Source: Onchocerca lupi | Lineage: Eukaryota > Nematoda > Chromadorea > Rhabditida > Onchocercidae | Length of the DNA: 64,000 bases | Direction: 5' to 3' | Assembly: GCA_028564675.1 (NCBI GenBank) | Contig: JAOVVO010000331.1 | Coordinates: 1-64,000 of the forward strand | Part shown: positions 1 through 11,800 of the stretch, piece by piece | Numbering within the stretch: the stretch's first letter is position 1 | How the letters are laid out: each line of letters starts with the position of its first letter | Notes under the pieces: model-generated | What the model saw: only the letters and a program-made list of their open reading frames with translations | The model's database searches: none | Told to the model about the DNA's origin: nothing | Translations under genes and position numbers: made by a program

Positions 1-1200
1 ATGCATCACTTTCTGTAGCAAATTTTTTATATCTAAATTTTTTTTTTTTTTTTTTGAAAAAAGAATACAGAAAAACAGTTTTGAATTCGAAACAAAAAAA
101 GAAAATTCTCAGTTAATTTTTTTTCATCAAAAAAAAATCAAGCGCTATTTATGTAAATGATGAAATTGTCGAAATAAATTATTATTAGCTAAAAATTGAA
201 TTTTAGCTAAAAATTGAATTTTCAAAATTTTTTGTGTCGAAAAGAAAATGCAAATTATTTAAATTAGAAACACAAAAAAAGAAATTTCTCATCATTCGCG
301 TTTATAAATAATTTTCTTTTTACATTCAATTTATAGCAATAAAAACGAATTTTCTCCAAATTCCTTCTTTTTTTTTTGTTTTTAAGATGATAAATGAGTT
401 AGCAGTAATATAATTTTTTGTTTGAAATGTTGCAAATGTAATTATCTATTGTTACTATATATTAGAAAAATGAAATAGTTTCTGAATATTTATTATTAAA
501 TTTTTGTCTGGCAAGATTTCAATGTTACAAAAATTGAAAATATTTACTCCAAAGACCGAGATATTCATTAAAATGAAAATCATTTTTCAAATAACAAGAG
601 ATTAAACAATATTGAAATCATTTTCAATCTTCAGTTATTGCTTATAATATTGAATTATTTAATTCTAAAGGATGATTTCTTTTAATATAATTTGTGGTTT
701 TTTTTATGTTATTTCTTGAAATAACAAAATGAGATGGTCAGAAAAATAATTAATCGTTAATTTAATGATATCTTTCACATTTTTATGAATAATATATATG
801 TAAATATATTGAAATATTCAATTAAATTATTTATCTTATCGATTATCTTACAAAGATAATTAGACTGATAAGTCTAAAAAACTCCTTTTGTTTTGCTTAA
901 AGAGTTATCTTTTCTTGTTTTCTGATTTTTTAAATAAGTTTAAAAAATAGAAAGTGATCAATCATAATATTTAGGCACGGAAGAAACAATTAAAAGAGTT
1001 GCAATTTCTAACAAATTTTTAATTTCAGTAGTCATTAAATTGTAAATATTTTTGATTTGTTTTTGTTATTGGAAATTCTGATGATTTTATCACCTGTTTT
1101 TTGTTCTTTAAAGTTTATTTAATGATCAAACAGATAATTTAGTTAGAATTTAATCAGAAAATGATGACAAGAATTGATATAATACTAAATAGAAGATATC
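1..1200. other. Gene-free AT-rich flank
   Basis: No exon with a plausible frame and splice sites was found on either strand. The stretch is AT-rich with poly(A/T) tracts and lies outside the inverted duplication, whose left edge I place near 1.2 kb. Confidence 0.5.
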
Positions 1201-1209
1201 ATACTAATC

Positions 1210-4200
1210 AACTTTCAATTGTGACTTCATTTGCAAAACACAAAAAGTGATTACTTTTGCTATCTGTAATTTTTTTTGAGGAATTTTGAGGCTGAGAATA
1301 TTTTTCAATCTGCATATTTTATATGATATTCAACATTAACCATTTCATATTTTATCAAATTTTGTATCACATATCAAAAAAACATTTTCATTTGTATTAA
1401 TTGTTGATAAAGAGATAGAATTGCTTATTAACATTTACACACACTTTATTATATGAACAAAAGATTGTCGAAGAGTATTATTCTTTTTTATTAAATTAAC
1501 AAAAATAAATAATATAACTATTATTCGATAAAACTATCAATCAGTAGTAAGATTAATTACTTTTCTCCCGAAGAATTCTCCTTTTCATAACCGAATTTTC
1601 GCAATCCAATAAAGATATATACGGGACCGGCATCGAAACGAGACTCCATCCCAATTTGATAGTTTACTCCAGTTATCGATGATCCATCAAGTAGACGTAA
1701 TGAATTTAGTTCAATATCTGGGAATGTATCGCTATGAAAAAAAATATATATATATAAATAAAATTGCAGAATAATGAATAGACATATTTAAATGCAAGAA
1801 AATTAATAACAGTTTGAAAGCTATTGAGCCGATTGATAAGCTTACATTTGTTTATAACACTTTAAATCGCATTTAAAGTGTGAAAACAATAAATAATATT
1901 TGAATTTGAAAATTGTCTCATGTCAAGTATATTTTACATAAATGAATCGCACGCTTTTCTCGAAATATTAGATTGATTTAAAAAAAAAAAAAAGAAAAAA
2001 TTTTTTTTACGAAATTAAGTTGCGAAATTTCTTTTGCTAGCGTCATTTATTCTTTCAAGTCGTATTCTTTTTTTTTTTTTTTTGCAATAACTATGACATA
2101 AGTCTTCCGAAATTGGTGAGAAATTTGAATTTATTTGCATAATCATGTATATAATGCATATTATTATTCTATTATTGAATATTACATTACTGAAGTGTAT
2201 ACTATCCGACTGACTTATAAAAACTTATATTCGTTTCGCATGAATCAGCAGAATTGTTAATTTCTCTAAATTAGCATTTGTCAATACAGCAGTGCTAAAT
2301 CTTTTCTAAATTCTTTATTTGATAAATAAAAATCAAAAAATATGACTCTTAAATAATAAATATAATTAAAATAAATAAATAAATGAAATGGAGTTAAACA
2401 ATTCTGCTGATATTATTTCAGGCTTGTTTATCTACCGAAAAAGAACATGTCAATCGTCGATCATTTCCGCAATTTTATCAATATCTTTTTTTTAAAATCG
2501 CCAGTTCTTTTTTTTTTTTTGAAAATTGCTCAAAAATGTTTCACCAAGAATTTTTAATTATTACCTGAATATCTGTTCACTATTTTCAGGCTCAGTGCCA
2601 TTGATCACCGTAAAATGCAAGGCTATTATTTGATGACTGTTGAGGAAATTCAATTCTTTCTGCATAGAAAGGTAATTTTCAATAAATAAATTAGCAAGCA
2701 AACCAACATAATTGCGATAACTATCAGCAACATGTTAAAAAGTTAAAATTTGGAAATTTGATAAGCATAATTGGCGGGAAAAAAAATTATTCGTAATATA
2801 AAAAATAATTTCGTAATATTAACGATTCTTTTGTAATTCAGATTAAACTGAAACAAATAAAAATATTAATGAAAACGATTAAACACATCAAACCTTCCAA
2901 TTTAGAAATTTTTCTTTCAACGTTTCTTCATCTTCGGTGTCTATGACAAGAGTTGACGCTGATACATCTGAACCATCAAAGATTAACACCGAACTATCAC
3001 GATATCGCCCAAATTTTCTTTCACTGAAATAGTTCTTACAGCAATAGCAAAGTTATTCGCTGTATTTCAGAATTATTGTAACAATTATTCAATTTTGCAA
3101 TAATTAGAAAAATATCCTTTCGGAATGATCAAAATCAAATCTTGGATTTTGACGATGAATATTAATGTAATCAATAATGAATGTACTTATATTTTTTCTC
3201 CACTTAATTTTTTCTTTGATTATTCGTCCCTTTAGATTCTTGTTGCAATTAAGAAATCATTAGGTATAACTTACACATATTCTCGAGTATCTGATTGAGC
3301 AACAATGCAAATTGGCATATTATTCATATCTTTCCTAAGAATTTGAGCCGTCATAAGTGCTCGATTTTCAGCTTTTTCTTGTGTAACTTGATCATCGCTA
3401 CTAAAAACAATTGCCAATTTCAATTGTTTCTGAAATTCATGAAAATTTCATAAGAATTCCTCCTGATCTCACCTGTATAATCTTATAGAAAGTTCGAGTA
3501 ATGAAAATGTTAATAGAATTTTTTTAGCATCTAATATGATACTTTCAAGGTGTTATATTCTAGCTGATTAAATTTTAACAAACTTACTCTATTATTTTTC
3601 AATTTTTGATATATACGGCATCGTTGCTGAAGACTGAAAATTTTTGTTATAAATTAAGGAATAAAATAAAAAATGTTTTGTTGTTTGTCTTTTTTTTTTC
3701 TTTTTTTCTTTTTTTTTATTTCATCCATCCGTCATAAATTTAACAGTAACTAATGTATTCATTGAAAATTCAAATAGAATTTTACACCGATAATAACACT
3801 TCTATCTAATATGCAAAAAAAAAAAAAGCGAAAAAAAAGAGAAAAAAAAAAAGGGAGCAGAAGAAATAACAATAAATTAATGTAATTAAGACTGATTCTG
3901 CTCTAAAAGATCAATTTGATGATTTTAGATGGAAAAGTGAAAAACAGAATTTTGCATAATTTTTTAATTAAATTATACAAAATTCGAAATGAAAATACCA
4001 CTAATTTTTGTGCTAAAATACCTGAACTTCAACATCATCTACTTTAGCAACAACAAAACCCAATCAATGTACATCTTTTTTTTTTTTTTTTTTGAATATA
4101 AGAGAAATTACAAACACAATTGTTTTTATGGACAAAGTATATAAATTGATATCCGATGAAGTAAAGCAATTTGAAGGAATAATCATTCCATTCATTGAAC

Positions 4201-4810
4201 ATCCTTTTATTTCATCAGGGATGAATGGAGTATTTTCACCTGAAATTGCATAATTTAATTAAAACTACTTTCTTTCATTAATATTAATTCCATATCATTT
4301 TGTAATCTAAATTACAATAACAATTTTGTGCAAATATTTATGAGAATTTTCAAACCAAATACGATTTCATCGATTATTTTTAGATGATTGTTTTGAGATG
4401 TAATTATCAATACAAAGCAATTTTGCGTTATGCCGGTTATATTAAACGATTTTTCGCTACCAAATAGAATAGCTCGTAGTGGTGACCAATTTTGTTCCAT
4501 AAAAGTAATCCTGTGCTAAATTTAGAATTGAATTATCAAATTTTCTTTGAAAATTTTTTTTGATTTTTAATAGATTTTTGTTTTTCTTTCTCATAAAAAT
4601 TATCTGCTGCAAGCAAATGCTTATTGGCGTAATAGAATTTGAGAAATAATTGAAGATATAATCGGAATAGATAATCAATCATCTAAATTCATAAAATAAT
4701 TTTTTTTTTTTTTCTGCTGTTAGAACTAGAATTCTAGTTAAGAGAAGAAGTTTGAAGGGTATTATTGTATTAGAAAGTTGAGCAGAATGATTCGCTATGG
4801 TAGAGAGAAT

Positions 4811-4847
<37 letters not shown>

Positions 4848-6768
4848 AATTCACTCAATGATAACTTCGATCTTTGAAATGAGAAAGAAATTTTTAAAAC
4901 AAAAGAATTTAATATACCACATCATCAGTGAAATTTATTTCAGATATGTATTTCCAAATTTTCGCCAAAAATGGAGGAGTTATTTTGCCATCACGCCAAT
5001 GCAATACTTTGGATCGACGATTTAATTCAAAATTTGCAGCACTACTCATTATCTTGATGGTTCTATAAAATGATACAAGCCCATCACTATAATCAATCAA
5101 TTATGAAATTGATTAACTCATTTCAATCTACCTTAATTTTATGATAAATTAATAAATAAAATAACAAAATTTGATGGATATGATTTTAATTTTAGAGAAT
5201 ATTTGTAACAGATAATATATAGCTGAAAAAAAAAAAAAAAAACTTTATATTTTAATTGCGAACGTTATATTTTTTAATTCTTTGTTGGTTAAGTATTGAA
5301 CAATTCTCTTTCTTATTGCGGAAACAACGAAAACTTTTTCCAGTATTTCTATGGGATACCAAATTTTATTTTCATCACATTTTCGTTCACATATTGTTCC
5401 TAAAATTTCAATTCAATTTTCGCCAAACTTCTTTCTGCTCTTAAAATTAAATGAAATTTTCATTTGAGTATGAATAATATGTACATAGTATTATTGTTTG
5501 AATAGTTTTTGCTTGAATTTTAGTTAAAACTGGAAATTTTGAAAGATGTACCTGTTGAAGTAATATTGAACGAAATTGCATAATTCACAACGAATGTGAT
5601 CACAATGAGAGATTTTAAATCCATCGTTACTTGAAGTTAGAGATTTATAATATCCAATGATGATAATATCGAATGATCAATTTTATCTAATCAGTAAATT
5701 CCAATTTCTTTAATCGAGAAAAAGTTTGATCGAAATGGCCGATCACTTTTGAAATTTATATATCTGTTGCAAAAATTGTGCAAATTATTTTGTTTTTCTT
5801 TCCAAAATTTTGAAAAGAGATCATATTGTTTCGAATGAAAAAGTATTAAGAAAAAAAGGAAAGAACAAAATACATCTAACGTTATTTATTTTTTAATCGA
5901 TTTTAGTATTTAGCATATTCTTTATGATTTTGTGAAATTAATTACTAGAACCAATAAATTCTAATTTCTTAGAGCTTCATTCATGAAATAATTTTAAAAA
6001 TATGACAAATCGAGAAAAATATACAATTTTTTGTATAAAAATATACAAATATCCAATTTCATCAAGAAACTTATGCAACTTTTTCAGTCAATTAATAAAA
6101 TGTTGAATTATTAATTTTTCTACATGATGAGGTCAATTTATTATATATACCTTTTGATGAATAAAATTTTGGCCTAAATTCAACCGAATTTAATGAAGTA
6201 TTCAAAATAAATTCTATAATTTCCTTTTGTTTTAAATTAAAGATGATAAATCAAAGCTACAAAATAAACAAAAAAGTTTATAGCATGGAATTTAATAAAG
6301 ACAATTTGAGATAGTAGACAAACTGGCCATGAATTTTAAATAGAAAAAAAAAAAAAAAAAACCTCATTTACCGAATTGCAAACCATTAAATATCATTTTA
6401 ATCAAAGATCAAAAGGATAATTTATTCATAAAAAATCGAAACTAATTCAGCTGTTTCGTTTTTTTTATACGCTTAAACAAGTTCAATGTGCGGAAATTGT
6501 CTGATTATAAGTAATAAGTTTATTATGCAAAAAGCAGAAAATTTTTTATAAAAATTTGGAATTAATAAAACAGTTTATAATGAAGCTTTTTATCGAATTC
6601 ATAAATTTCTTTTTTGAAAAATCAATTTTACATTTCCCGAGACGGTACGCTGATATGAAACAATTTACCATCATTTCGAGATTTAATACAAGCTTAAACT
6701 GATGAAATTTAAAATGATCGAATTTTACAATAAAGAAGGAAATCGTATCATTAGTTTCATCTAAAAAA
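1210..6768 (-). repeat. Left arm of large inverted duplication
   Basis: This arm contains paralogue copy A. Read on the minus strand it matches the right arm (about 6997-13310) in exon order, exon lengths, several introns, the 3' flank and the 5' flank. For example, the 3' flank near 1240-1330 (minus) and 13150-13300 (plus) shares the stretch GCCTCAAAATT and the block before it. The inner ends near 6575-6768 and 6997-7180 also match when one is reverse-complemented. Edges are read by eye and are approximate. Confidence 0.75.
1557..5624 (-). CDS. Unrecognised secreted protein, paralogue copy A
   Basis: I do not recognise the family. Ten exons (minus): 5552-5624, 5264-5399, 4918-5086, 4356-4515, 4116-4239, 3588-3633, 3275-3429, 2894-3023, 2565-2659, 1557-1731. 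Phases agree at every junction and the total is about 420 aa. The start MDLKSLIVITFVVNYAIS looks like a cleavable signal peptide, and no later membrane segment is evident, so the product is probably secreted. Readable blocks include SFYRTIKIMSSAANFELNRR and DGKITPPFLAK (exon 3), WSPLRAILFGSEKS (exon 4), ICIVAQSDTRE (exon 7), STLVIDTEDEETLKEKFLNW (exon 8) and YIFIGLRKFG (exon 10). The strand/helix pattern of exon 7 is loosely like a vWA or Rossmann-type fold, but that is speculation. It lies head-to-head with copy B, and eight of ten exons are of equal length or differ by one to four codons. A duplicated, lineage-specific secreted protein is the safest call. Confidence 0.75.
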
Positions 6769-7180
6769 TTCAATCGAAGATCATAAGTATATTTTTTCGT
6801 AAAAAATCAAAATTAACTTTCAACTGATTTTTTGTATTTAATAGGATGCATTGCATAATAAATTATTTTAGATAGTTTTAATCATGCAAGAATTATGCAA
6901 GCATAAATAATACTGCCGCAAATAACGTTTCAGACATTTACAAAATGAGTGACTGAAAAATTAATCAAAGTTCATTAAGCATTTTCAATCTTTAGATGAA
7001 ACCAGTGATACGATTTCCTCCTTTTATTGTAAAATCCGTCCATTCTAAATGTAATCAGTTTAAGCTTGCATTCCATATTGCAAAGATGCTAGAGTTGTTT
7101 TATTTCCTAGATCAGATTCAGGCTAATTTCGATTTTTCAAAAAAAAAAGATTTATGAATCCGATAAAAACTTTGTTACAA
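6575..7180. repeat. Centre of the inverted duplication
   Basis: The minus-strand reading of 6575-6768 and the plus-strand reading of about 6997-7180 begin with the same words (TTTAGATGAAAC, then GATACGATTTCC and ATTGTAAAAT) and both end in GATTTTTCAAAA followed by TTTATGAAT and GATAAAAA. They are diverged and gapped. Between them is a spacer of about 225 bp that I cannot match to either side. This is the symmetry axis of the two-gene palindrome. Confidence 0.75.
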
Positions 7181-7718
7181 ATTAACATATTCTTTAATTC
7201 TTGTTAATTCCCAATGCGACAGGAATATTCTGTTAATCTCAAATGCGACAGGATTATTTATGCTCGCATAATTTTTGCAGTAATAAACTTATCTAAAACA
7301 TTTTCTGTCTCGCAATGCATACAATAGCAATGTGTATAAAGTATGTAAAGAGAAAGAATCAACTGAGATTAGTTTCGCTTTTTATGAATAAAATATCTCT
7401 TTGGTCTTTGACTAAAACGACATATAATATTTTGCAGTTGCATTCGGTATAAAAGGCCTTCCTTTTTTTACAGAATTCATAACTGCCTGTTTGTTGCCAT
7501 AAACTGTTTTTTTTTTTTTTTTTCACATTCGTTTCTGCAAATTTTCTATTCATTTTATGCCTTTAACTGATTATCAAAACCAAAATAAAAAGATATTATA
7601 GAAACTTGTTTCGAATATCTCAATATGCCTTGTCGTATTTAGGTTCACTCAAAAAAAGAAATACATATTAAGTTGGTCTTGTGAGAAAAACAATAATTCT
7701 GTCAGGAAATGAAAGGTT

Positions 7719-7723
7719 CTGAC
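7719..7723. repeat. Target-site duplication, left copy (CTGAC)
   Basis: It directly abuts the LTR end at 7724 and is identical to 8274-8278. Confidence 0.75.
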
Positions 7724-8273
7724 TGATTTGTAATTTGAGATTCTAGAGTCGTTGGATTGGAGATATTTTTGCTGCTGTAACTTGACTAGATCAACAATAG
7801 CCTTTATTGGATTTACACGATATTATAAACAATACCGCATTTTACAATAGCAAACAAAGAAAAATGAGCAATATGTGAATAACATAAAAAACACTAGTAG
7901 TGGTCCTTTGATGAATTGTTGCTTGTGCTATCGTTGAGATTGCTTGATAGTGATTGGAAACCTTTTGCACTCATATTGAGCCTGTCGCTGATGTAATTCC
8001 CTTGTTGCTGATAAACTGACGATGTAGACACTTGTTAGACACTGAATCCCGCCACTAGCTTTGTTGTACTGATGAATAGGAATACTGAACTAAGACTGCT
8101 GCTGCTGCTACTGCTGATATATTTAAGCACTACGTGCTGCTCCGAAAGTTCCCGCCTTATGTGATTATCTTGATAGGGGCGGGGTTTCACATATTAATCA
8201 TGCAAAAAAAGATGCAACCATTTACAAGCCATAGAAAAAACGAATGCTATTAATCCTTATAACATTCCAGACA
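7724..8273 (-). mobile_element. Solo LTR of a retrotransposon (550 bp)
   Basis: On the minus strand the element starts TGTCTGGAATG and ends AAATCA, giving TG...CA termini. It is flanked by identical 5-bp copies CTGAC (plus strand, 7719-7723 and 8274-8278). A TATA-like TTAAATATATC (about 8115-8127) and an AATAAA signal (about 7803-7808) lie in LTR order on the minus strand, consistent with U3-R-U5. No internal gag/pol follows, so it is a solo LTR left by recombination. The 5-bp duplication fits Ty3- or BEL/Pao-type elements. Base composition is less AT-rich than its surroundings. Confidence 0.8.
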
Positions 8274-8278
8274 CTGAC
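8274..8278. repeat. Target-site duplication, right copy (CTGAC)
   Basis: It directly abuts the LTR start (minus strand) at 8273 and is identical to 7719-7723. Confidence 0.75.
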
Positions 8279-8875
8279 ATATTTTACAACCATTTACAAC
8301 CCTTTAGACAAAAGAAATGAGCAATGTCAGCAGATTAGATTATGAGAAACAATGGGCCATTGTGCACAATATGGATAAATGGCTTGATGTGTGAGATAAC
8401 TGTATGAGATCATAAATTTCAATAACAAACAACATTTGGATTATGTCGGCATTTCCGTTTGCCAACAAATTCATTGTTAGCTTCCTTGTATTATGGAATG
8501 ATCGAAAAAAATTACATAATTCTGCTAACCGATATGTTATGTCATTGGATCCATTCAGTGAAATATTTGAGAAATTTGAATAAACTAATAATATTGATTA
8601 ATTAAATAAAGTCATACAGAATATCAAAATCAATCAGAAAAGCAATATTAAATATATTTTGTCAAAATTGTTTCTTTTTTTTTTTCATTTTAAAACGAAG
8701 TAAAATCTTTTTCAAAATCTTGAAAAAAAATTCAAAACAAATTTTGCAAAATCTCAGCAGATTTGTTATACGTCCAAAGTGATTGATTTTATTTCGAGAA
8801 AATTTTCCCCCAATTAATTCTTTAGAAAAATCGTATATCATAATTGGATACATTGTCAACCTATTAGCTTTTAGG

Positions 8876-11800
8876 ATGGATTTAAAATTTCTCATTGTGC
8901 TTACATTCGTTGTAAATTATGCAATACCGCTCAATGTTACTTCAAAAGGTAGACTTTCTAAATTTTTAATTTTAATTAAAATCAAAGCGAAAATTTAACG
9001 AAAATCATTTGAATAGTTACACATTCTAGTGTAATATATTGCTCATATTCATTTTTGATATATTTTTTCATTTAAATTTCGGGACAAAAAGAAATTTTGC
9101 TAAAATTTAATTGGAATTTCAGAAACAAAATATGACCAAAATTATGACGACAAAATACTGGAGCAAGTTTTTGTTAATGTACAATTGGGGGAGAAAATTG
9201 CTCGATACTTATCCGATGGAGAGTTAAAAAATATGGCGTTCGCATTTTTCTTTATGTTTTCTTTTTGTTGTTTCAATTATTAATTATTGCAAGAGATAAG
9301 GCAAATTTCTCTGAATTAATGAGTTCAAGTAAATTGATTGTTTATGGCGATGATCATTCGTTTATATCATTTTACAGAACTGTTAAGATGATGAGTGATG
9401 CTGCAAATTTTGAGTTGAACCATCGATCTAGAATATTGCATTTGCGAGATGGCAAAATAACTCCTCCGTTTCTAGCAAAAGCTTTGGTACAAATATCTCA
9501 AATGAATTTCCAAAGTTATCAAGTATGCTTTACTCATTTCTAGCGTTAAGTTGAATGTTAAGTGAAAAAAGATATCGTTTAGATGAAAGAATTTTTTCTT
9601 TTAAGGAGAAAATTTTTTCTTTTTTTTCTTTTTTTGCCGTATTTTTTTGTTTTTTTGTCTTTTGAGTATTCTGGTGTTTTTTTGTTTTGTCTTATAGGTG
9701 TTTCTGTTTATTTTATTATGCTTTCTGGTGTTTTTAGTGGCAAGAGGTTATAATGTGGAGTATTCTGGTGTTGGTTTTGCTGTTTTGTTTTTGGGTGAGT
9801 ATGGTAATTTGCTTTATTTTAGGTGTTTAACTTCTAGTTTATTTTTTGGTATGAGTTTTATTTTTTTTTATGTTGTTGTTTGTTTGGTTGTTTTTTCTCG
9901 TAGAGCTTATCCTCGTTTTCGTTTTGATATGTTAATGGGTATTTGTTGATTTTTACTTTTACCTATTGGTTTTTATTTTTTTGGTTTGTCTTTTGTTGTC
10001 TTTGTGTTGTGCTTATTTAGTTTAATTTTTTTTTAGAATAATATTTTGAAAAGATATAGGTATTTTTAGGCGATTTTGTTATTTTTTTTTGTTTGATTTT
10101 GGTTGGTTTTTTATTTAAGGAGAAAATTTTTCTTCGTCCAAAGACCGAATCCATCATTGAAGGATTTAAAGAAATTTTCAATTTTGTAACATAATTAAAT
10201 TCTATTTGAAATTCTAAAATAATGCAATGGAAAACAAAAAAAAAAAAAAAAAAAGTGAAAACTCGCCAAAAATCAAAAAGAAAACTTTTAAGAAATAAGA
10301 ATTCAATAAATTTTTTTCTTATTTTAGCACAGAAATAGAGTTGCGAAACATCATTGGTCACCAGCTCAAGTTATTCTATTTGGCAGCGAAAAACCATTTA
10401 AAATATCCTGCATAACACTTTTTTGCCCTTTATCAATGGTTACATCTCAGGAAGATCATCTTGTAATACAAGAAAAAGTTGTCTTTGGTTCGAAAATTCC
10501 AATTTTTGCACAGATCTCTTTTGTAATCAATTCAGGAATGATGTGAAATTAGCATTAATAAAAATAGTTTCAATTATGCAATTTCAGATAAAAATGGCCC
10601 ATTCATTCTCGATGAAATAGAAAAAAGTCCAATGAATGGATTGATTATTCCTTCGACTTGTTTCACTTCATTGGACATCAGATTAAATACATTTTCCATA
10701 AAAGATATTAAGTTAGTCATATCTCGTAGACATATTCGTGGGTATAAATTGTAACAAATATAACTGATTGAGTTATGCTAAAATCAACCATTGTGAAAGT
10801 TTAGTTCCATCGAAACAAAGATTGAAAGTTTTTCCGTTTCAAATTTTGCATTGATGATCTAAATCGCAGATTTTTCATTTAAATTTCATCATCAAATGAT
10901 ATCATAATTAAACGATAAATTCTTTAGGTGCAGTATGCAAAGAAAAGAAAGCAGAAGAAATATTAGTAAAAATAGGATAATTAGGGCTAATTTTACTCCA
11001 AAAGATTGATGTAAAACTTTATCGAATCTTGGCACATCGGTTATTATCATATTTGTTTTTAATCTCTAACCAAATTTTTCAGTGGCAATAAACCAACCAA
11101 GAAATATCAATTGTTAAAAAATATTGAAGTGAGTTTATTGGAATTTAATCAATTAGGAAATGACATCCTGAAGTATCATATTAGACATGAAAATCAATTC
11201 CACTAGGAATTACAAAAAAATAAATTCTTCGAAGCTAAAGGAGATAACCAAGAATTTCAGGAAGTAAAATTAATTATTGTAATTAGCGGTGATGATCATC
11301 TTATTGAAGAAAAAGCTGAAAATCGAGCATTTATGGCAGCCCAAATTCTCCGGGAGGATATGGGTAGCGCGCCAATTTGTATTGTTGCTCAATCTGATAC
11401 TCGAGAAGATATGTAAGTCAGATTTCATAGTTTCTTAATTAAAAGAGAAGCTCGAACAGCTCGAACGAAAATCTAAGGTGGAAGAGAAATGCATGATTAA
11501 TTTAAATCAAAATTCACTAACGAAATATTTAAAAAAAAAAAAAAATGGAATCCCAAATATGAATTTGATCAATTCAATATTTGCCAAGGATATCTTCCTT
11601 GATAATCCCGTAAACAGAATGAATGCTAAAATGGTTATCGAAAACAACAAACTTTTTAACATTGCTTAACAAATATTTCAGTGAAAGATTGTTGGGACAT
11701 AATCAAGAAAGCATGATATTAATGTTAAGTGGTCATGATATTAACACATCAACTCTTGTCATAGACACCGAAGATGAAGAAACGTTGAAAGAAAAATTTC

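Larger units (their letters stand above)
5625..8875. promoter_or_regulatory. Shared head-to-head promoter region of copies A and B
   Basis: Both paralogues are transcribed away from this 3.25-kb region. The roughly 50 bp before each ATG are related (a TATCAT..ATTGGATA block in both orientations), suggesting duplicated proximal promoters. The remainder holds the inner inverted-repeat arms, a unique spacer (about 6769-6996) and a solo LTR on the copy B side. No convincing additional gene was found. A frame at 6546-6773 (minus) lies inside the inverted repeat and is not supported by its partner arm. Confidence 0.5.
9618..10131 (+). other. Nuclear mitochondrial insertion (NUMT): nad1 3' part, trnF-like, atp6 start
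   Basis: The plus strand becomes T-rich and G-over-C, as on nematode mitochondrial coding strands. From about 9740 to 10035 one frame reads as the C-terminal part of NADH dehydrogenase subunit 1 (YNVEYSGVGFAVLFLGEYGN, later YPRFRFDMLMGIC, then WFLLLPIGFYFFGL). It needs the invertebrate mitochondrial code, with TGA at 9947 as Trp, and ends in TAG. A tRNA-Phe-like anticodon arm follows (stem 10041-10045 with 10053-10057, loop TTGAAAA), then the T-rich start of atp6 (about 10081-10120). Upstream, 9618-9735 is also T-rich and repeats GAGTATTCTGGTGTT (9665 and 9757), so the 5' side is scrambled. It lies wholly within intron 3 of copy B and is not expressed as protein under the nuclear code. Confidence 0.8.

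Noticed and set aside
10017..10085. Functional tRNA gene
   Set aside because: The tRNA-Phe-like arm is inside the mitochondrial insertion and has no nuclear tRNA features. No other tRNA-like cloverleaf was noticed in the window.
10017..10361. Minus-strand 114-aa frame
   Set aside because: Spans the end of the mitochondrial insert and copy B exon 4 in antisense; low-complexity Phe/Lys.
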